Of a stretch of 64,000 nucleotides of DNA, positions 61,372-64,000 are shown piece by piece (position 1 is the first letter of the stretch; every line of letters begins with the position of its first letter). This DNA comes from a virus. The notes under the pieces were generated by a model. The model did not search any database, was not told where the DNA came from, and worked only from the letters and a program-made list of their open reading frames with translations. Position numbers and translations under genes: made by a program. The stretch spans positions 85,681 through 149,680 of IMG/VR virus record IMGVR_UViG_3300013094_000019. One strand, written 5' to 3'.

Positions 61372-62006
61372 TGCGAGCCCACGAAATAAAGCCCACCAAA
61401 CTGGTGATATTTGACATAGATGACACCTTAGTGCATACACAGACTCGTGTGCATGTGTTACAGCATGGTCAACGTCAGCACAGCTTAAACAGCCACGAAT
61501 TTACACACTACAAGCTGAAACCCGGAGAAGAATTTGACTTTGGTGATTTCCGTGATGCCAGAGAATTTTTTGCCAACGCCCGCCCAATTATACCCATGAT
61601 TGATCAGCTTAAACAAGACATTGCTACTGGCAATCGGGTAGTAATGGTTACTGCTCGTGCAGACTTCAACGATCGTGAACTGTTCTTGGACACATTCCGC
61701 AAATATGGAGTAGACATGAATCGTGTACATGTGTATCGTGCAGGTAATATCACAGGCCGTATGCAGACAGAAGAAAAGAAAAAGAAGATCATCAGAGACT
61801 TGCTGAATCAACACAGTTATACCAAGGCCATAATGTATGATGATGCTGTGCCTAATTTAACCAGCTTTTTAGAGCTTAAACAAGAGTATCCCAAGACTAA
61901 ATTCTATGCTTGGCATGTGAGCTTAGAGGGTGTGGCCACAGAATATCAGCGTACCAACGAAGCTGTTAATGAACTGTTTGCTGCCAATCAAGCGTGGACT
62001 TTGTGA
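61371..62006 (+). CDS. HAD-superfamily phosphatase (Pnkp 3'-phosphatase-like)
   Basis: The 211-residue protein begins MRAHEIKPTKL and has HAD motif I FDIDDTLV (nucleophile Asp and acid Asp, residues 14-21), motif II VMVTARADF near 92, a lysine (KAIMYDDAVPNL) combining motifs III and IV near 145-156. T4 Pnkp carries such a 3'-phosphatase domain; here no kinase part is present. A longer in-frame ATG at 61347 is rejected: the start 61371 overlaps the previous stop (TGATG). Substrate unknown; nucleic-acid ends are plausible. Confidence 0.8.
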   Translation: MRAHEIKPTKLVIFDIDDTLVHTQTRVHVLQHGQRQHSLNSHEFTHYKLKPGEEFDFGDFRDAREFFANARPIIPMIDQLKQDIATGNRVVMVTARADFNDRELFLDTFRKYGVDMNRVHVYRAGNITGRMQTEEKKKKIIRDLLNQHSYTKAIMYDDAVPNLTSFLELKQEYPKTKFYAWHVSLEGVATEYQRTNEAVNELFAANQAWTL

Positions 62007-62225
62007 TCAGCCGTCCCGACGCTGAGTAACACAATTCGAGCAGATACCTGCTATAAGTGCATTGGGATTGGCAGAATTGGCATTTATACGCTCAATGTCT
62101 TCTAGAGCTAGAGTCAAGACTTCTACACGCTGTTGGGACTGATAAAGACGATCACGCAGGCTGGCAGCTTGGAATATGCTGAGTACAGCAGTGATCAATC
62201 GGGGAATAATCAAGTGAGTGTCCAT
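62007..62225 (-). CDS. Small protein with N-terminal hydrophobic segment and CxxC
   Basis: The 72-residue protein begins MDTHLIIPRLITAVLSIFQA, a possible signal anchor, then a helix (LRDRLYQSQQRVEVLTLALE) and a C-terminal CSNC motif. It starts directly after the stop of the membrane protein gene upstream on the minus strand (TAGATG) and ends one base after the HAD gene. A membrane or lysis-related role is possible but not shown. Confidence 0.5.
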   Translation of the reverse strand: MDTHLIIPRLITAVLSIFQAASLRDRLYQSQQRVEVLTLALEDIERINANSANPNALIAGICSNCVTQRRDG

Positions 62226-62483
62226 CTAGACAGCGGGCAAGGTTTTAACCCAAGCATTTACTTCGGGAATAAACACACAGGCCATGCAAAATACCACGGC
62301 AGCCAATATCACAGTATACACAATCCAACCATGCTTTTTAATGAATTCAGCATTAGCTGAGTCATCATATACACGATAGAAACAGTCTAGATCTGGATCA
62401 TAGCGATAGTAGCGGCCATCACGCTGTATATATTCTTGATAGGGCGTATTAGTAGCAGGCACTGTGATACAATTTTGATTCAT
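62226..62483 (-). CDS. Small membrane protein
   Basis: The 85-residue protein has a soluble N-terminal half (YIQRDGRYYRYDPDLDCFYR) and one strongly hydrophobic segment, HGWIVYTVILAAVVFCMACV, near residues 51-71, a single membrane span. AAGGATTG lies upstream as ribosome-binding site. It is adjacent to the 72-residue gene, so the two are probably co-expressed. Function unknown. Confidence 0.55.
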   Translation of the reverse strand: MNQNCITVPATNTPYQEYIQRDGRYYRYDPDLDCFYRVYDDSANAEFIKKHGWIVYTVILAAVVFCMACVFIPEVNAWVKTLPAV

Positions 62484-62735
62484 GGCTTCAATCCTTGTGT
62501 ACGATAAATGTATATAGCCGAATGGGTCCTACACGATAAAAAAAAATACTGCGCAAAAAATTTTGATCCCAGAATGGGTCCTAGCTGGCCAGTTTTTTGG
62601 GCGCACTAAAAATTGCAGTAAAGTACTTAAACTTTCATGGTGGCCTTTTAGCTCTTACCCACCTTTTTGCATGCCCAAAAGTTTGCATACCGTAGTTAAA
62701 GACATATATGCCGGCCCCACCATATGCCGATGACC

Positions 62736-62771
62736 AAAAAAAATCCCCTGACCAACATAGTAGCCAGGGGA
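62736..62771 (-). terminator. Rho-independent terminator of the AAA+ gene transcript
   Basis: On the minus strand TCCCCTG (62771-62765) pairs with CAGGGGA (62750-62744) over a 14-nt loop, followed by eight T residues (62743-62736). Confidence 0.85.
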
Positions 62772-62775
62772 CCTA

Positions 62776-62858
62776 AAAAGGCATTGCCGGGAGCGAATCG
62801 GGCTTATGGTGCCTTTTAAGTGTGTCTAGTTACCGGGAGCGAATCGTTGGCTAGACAC
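62776..62858 (-). ncRNA. Twin stem-loop RNA element with identical loop
   Basis: Stem 1: AAAAGGCA (62776-62783) with TGCCTTTT (62810-62817). Stem 2: GTGTCTAG (62822-62829) with CTAGACAC (62851-62858). Both loops contain CCGGGAGCGAATCG (62787-62800 and 62833-62846), preceded by TT right after the stem and followed by TGG right before it. The stems share no sequence. Assigned to the minus strand because it lies between the AAA+ stop and that gene's terminator. An RNA element is inferred, not proven. Confidence 0.55.
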
Positions 62859-62884
62859 TGAGCCTCTTGGGGCTCTTAAAACTC

Positions 62885-63763
62885 TCACGCTCTTGTGTTA
62901 CGCATACAGGTTACTTCTGCTACAGCCTTCCACTTAGCAGGCATGCTTACTCGTATGTCTGCTACCTTAAGCACCATACGCAAGCTGAGCTCACGCATAC
63001 GACTCGCATTGTCTGCAATGAAGTCTACTACTTCTGCTTTGGCATAGTCCTCTAAGTCATAGTCATCAAGCATGCCACAGTCGCGTACTACTTGTCGTAT
63101 ACGGAGGAGCTTCTCACGCTCTGTGTCAATGGTCAAGTCTAGATAGTGACAGCGTGACTCAATGGCTTCCAAGTGATCTTTCAGCTTCTTGCTCTTGACG
63201 TGCTCGAACTTGATGTTGGTAATAAAGATAGCACCGCCCTTGAACTCAAAGCTGTTGGGCACACCCTGATCCTTAAGAAGCCTGCTGTCTGTGTTCCAGT
63301 GGATCATACGCCGCTTGCCTGAGTCCAATGCTGCCTTTAGAATGTTCAAGCTCAAGTCATCTAACAGCACTGAGTCACAGTCATCGAACACTAGTATTGA
63401 CTTCCGGTCGCTGTACTCATAGAGCTTGCTGTAGAGTCCTAATGCACTCATAGCACCTTTGACTACTTCGTACTTCTTCAACTTGCCGTCTTGTGCTACA
63501 TTAGCGAACACATCATGCTTGCTGAGTACTTTCTCTACACCAAAGCTCTTGCCTACTCCTGGAGGGCCAGTTACGATCATGGCTTTGACATCGCCTTTCT
63601 TAACAGCACGGGTCATGTCTTCTAGGATCTCAAAACGATCGCTCAATCGTTGCATGATCTCTTCGTCTGTTTCGTTCAAGTTCTTCTTTACGGGCTCTTG
63701 CTCTAGGCTCTTGTGTTCTGCCTGTAGGGCCAATAACATCTTGCTGGTAACTACCTTGCTCAT
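62885..63763 (-). CDS. AAA+ ATPase
   Basis: The 292-residue protein has Walker A GPPGVGKS at 66-73, Walker B ILVFDDCD at 123-130, a sensor-1-like FITNIK near 172, and a C-terminal helical lid with DNASRMRELSLRMV. A helical N-terminus with acidic residues precedes. It belongs to AAA+ single-copy ATPases found in large marine phages; remodelling of a protein or DNA complex is the generic role, target unknown. It has a near-perfect sigma70 promoter with a palindromic spacer, AGGAG ribosome-binding site and its own terminator, so it is a self-contained early unit. Confidence 0.82.
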   Translation of the reverse strand: MSKVVTSKMLLALQAEHKSLEQEPVKKNLNETDEEIMQRLSDRFEILEDMTRAVKKGDVKAMIVTGPPGVGKSFGVEKVLSKHDVFANVAQDGKLKKYEVVKGAMSALGLYSKLYEYSDRKSILVFDDCDSVLLDDLSLNILKAALDSGKRRMIHWNTDSRLLKDQGVPNSFEFKGGAIFITNIKFEHVKSKKLKDHLEAIESRCHYLDLTIDTEREKLLRIRQVVRDCGMLDDYDLEDYAKAEVVDFIADNASRMRELSLRMVLKVADIRVSMPAKWKAVAEVTCMRNTRA

Positions 63764-63794
63764 ATACGCTCCTGTATAAAGTATTTAAGTTAAT

Positions 63795-63823
63795 ATTATA
63801 ACAGGGCCTTGCGGCCCTGTCAA
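63795..63823 (-). promoter_or_regulatory. Consensus sigma70 promoter with palindromic spacer
   Basis: Minus strand: TTGACA (63823-63818), a 17-nt spacer, TATAAT (63800-63795), all twelve consensus bases. The perfect inverted repeat ACAGGGCC-N4-GGCCCTGT (63801-63820) fills the spacer and enters the -35 box. As RNA on the minus strand it is a GCAA (GNRA-type) tetraloop hairpin. Confidence 0.88.
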
Positions 63824-63829
63824 CGCCAT

Positions 63830-64000
63830 TTAGTCCAATCTGCTGCAACCGTAGGCCTTGAGTCCCAGCGCCTGTAGATATGTGGCCAATGCCGTGGCAC
63901 CCACTTCTTTGACATCTACATTCTGTACAGGCAAGCCTGCTGGATCCCACAGTGTCAGGCATTTTGGTTTGTAGTCCTTGCGGAAGCCTGCACGGATCAA
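63830..64000 (-). CDS. C-terminal end of an unknown protein (cut by right edge)
   Basis: Minus-strand frame open from the window edge to a TAA at 63832-63830, 56 residues visible: LIRAGFRKDYKPKCLTLWDP near the edge, then VQNVDVKEVGATALATYLQA and a GCSRLD end. Composition and an uninterrupted frame support coding. The hairpin at 63801-63820 follows 10 bases after the stop. It is too short to assign to a family. Confidence 0.55.
   Translation of the reverse strand: MIRAGFRKDYKPKCLTLWDPAGLPVQNVDVKEVGATALATYLQALGLKAYGCSRLD

Larger units (their letters stand above)
62484..62884. other. 401-bp non-coding region with repeats and stem-loops
   Basis: No convincing gene. It holds a 12-bp direct repeat GAATGGGTCCTA (62520-62531 and 62572-62583), an A-rich stretch, a minus-strand terminator (62736-62771), and two stem-loops with one identical loop (62776-62858), plus a small GAGCC/GGCTC hairpin (62860-62875). 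It is the longest gap in the window and would be mostly 3' untranslated RNA of the AAA+ gene. Confidence 0.7.

Noticed and set aside
62776-62858. tRNA or tRNA-like genes
   Set aside because: The loop sequence GAGCGAATC recalls a T-arm, but no acceptor, D and anticodon arms can be folded around it, and the two stems do not match a cloverleaf.
63630-63962. Minus-strand frame of 110 residues across the AAA+ promoter
   Set aside because: It crosses the stop of one gene, the consensus promoter and the start of the AAA+ gene in another frame; composition is Arg/Cys-rich and not protein-like.

Overview
This window is a 64-kb stretch of a T4-like (tevenvirus-type) contractile-tailed phage, most likely an aquatic one related to cyanophages and pelagiphages. 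The evidence is a syntenic set of T4-type genes: neck proteins gp13, gp14 and gp15, tail sheath gp18, tail tube gp19, head-completion nuclease gp4, terminase gp16/gp17, gp32, UvsX, UvsY, UvsW, a gp62-like clamp-loader subunit, primase gp61 and helicase gp41. There are also dense, closely packed genes, late-promoter octamers of the (G/T/C)ATAAATA type, and proteins of the kind common in marine T4-like phages. The DNA is AT-rich. The host cannot be named from the sequence. Both window edges cut through genes, and the portal, prohead protease, major capsid protein and DNA polymerase are not in the window.

Layout. (1) 1-18 kb is an adhesin and tail-fibre region. It holds a giant repeat-built fibre protein cut by the left edge, two paralogous fibre proteins (the second with an S74-type self-cleaving chaperone tail), three tandem SITGK-tailed paralogs, three tandem glycine-rich adhesin paralogs, and an inverted flavin-dependent halogenase gene. 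(2) 18-20.4 kb is an operon of four 2-oxoglutarate/Fe(II) oxygenase-type genes, followed by a convergent Nudix gene. (3) 20.3-25.5 kb has gp15 and gp14 on the minus strand, diverging from gp13, then dNMP kinase and an antisense zinc/HNH-type protein. (4) 25.6-37.5 kb is the late virion module: sheath, tube, a tube-like protein, gp4, gp16, acidic head-associated candidates, the large terminase subunit and a 738-residue protein of unknown role. (5) 37.6-52.6 kb is the replication and recombination module, with accessory genes interspersed: a nucleotidyltransferase-cupin fusion, a fifth 2OG oxygenase, a DnaE-like fragment and a NodU-type carbamoyltransferase. (6) 52.6-59.2 kb is a second virion/fibre module. 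(7) 59.2-64 kb is a visibly more GC-rich accessory tail. It holds an alpha/beta-hydrolase, a HAD phosphatase, small unknown proteins and an AAA+ ATPase behind a near-perfect sigma70 promoter, plus two unusual clusters of stem-loops.

Regulation. Two promoter classes can be read. Consensus-like sigma70 promoters with 17-nt spacers precede the gene at 12917, dNMP kinase, the gene upstream of uvsW, primase and the AAA+ ATPase. T4-late-type octamers precede most virion genes. In several cases of both classes the predicted transcription start falls on or next to the ATG, and no Shine-Dalgarno sequence is visible. This suggests a set of leaderless phage mRNAs.

Most novel-looking items: two stem-loops that present an identical 14-nt loop on different stems downstream of the AAA+ gene (62776-62858); three tandem GAA-loop hairpins whose stems differ by compensating changes (59841-59929); the leaderless promoter-start arrangement; a perfect palindrome filling the promoter spacer at 63801-63820; and a group of accessory proteins with capsid-targeting-like N-termini.
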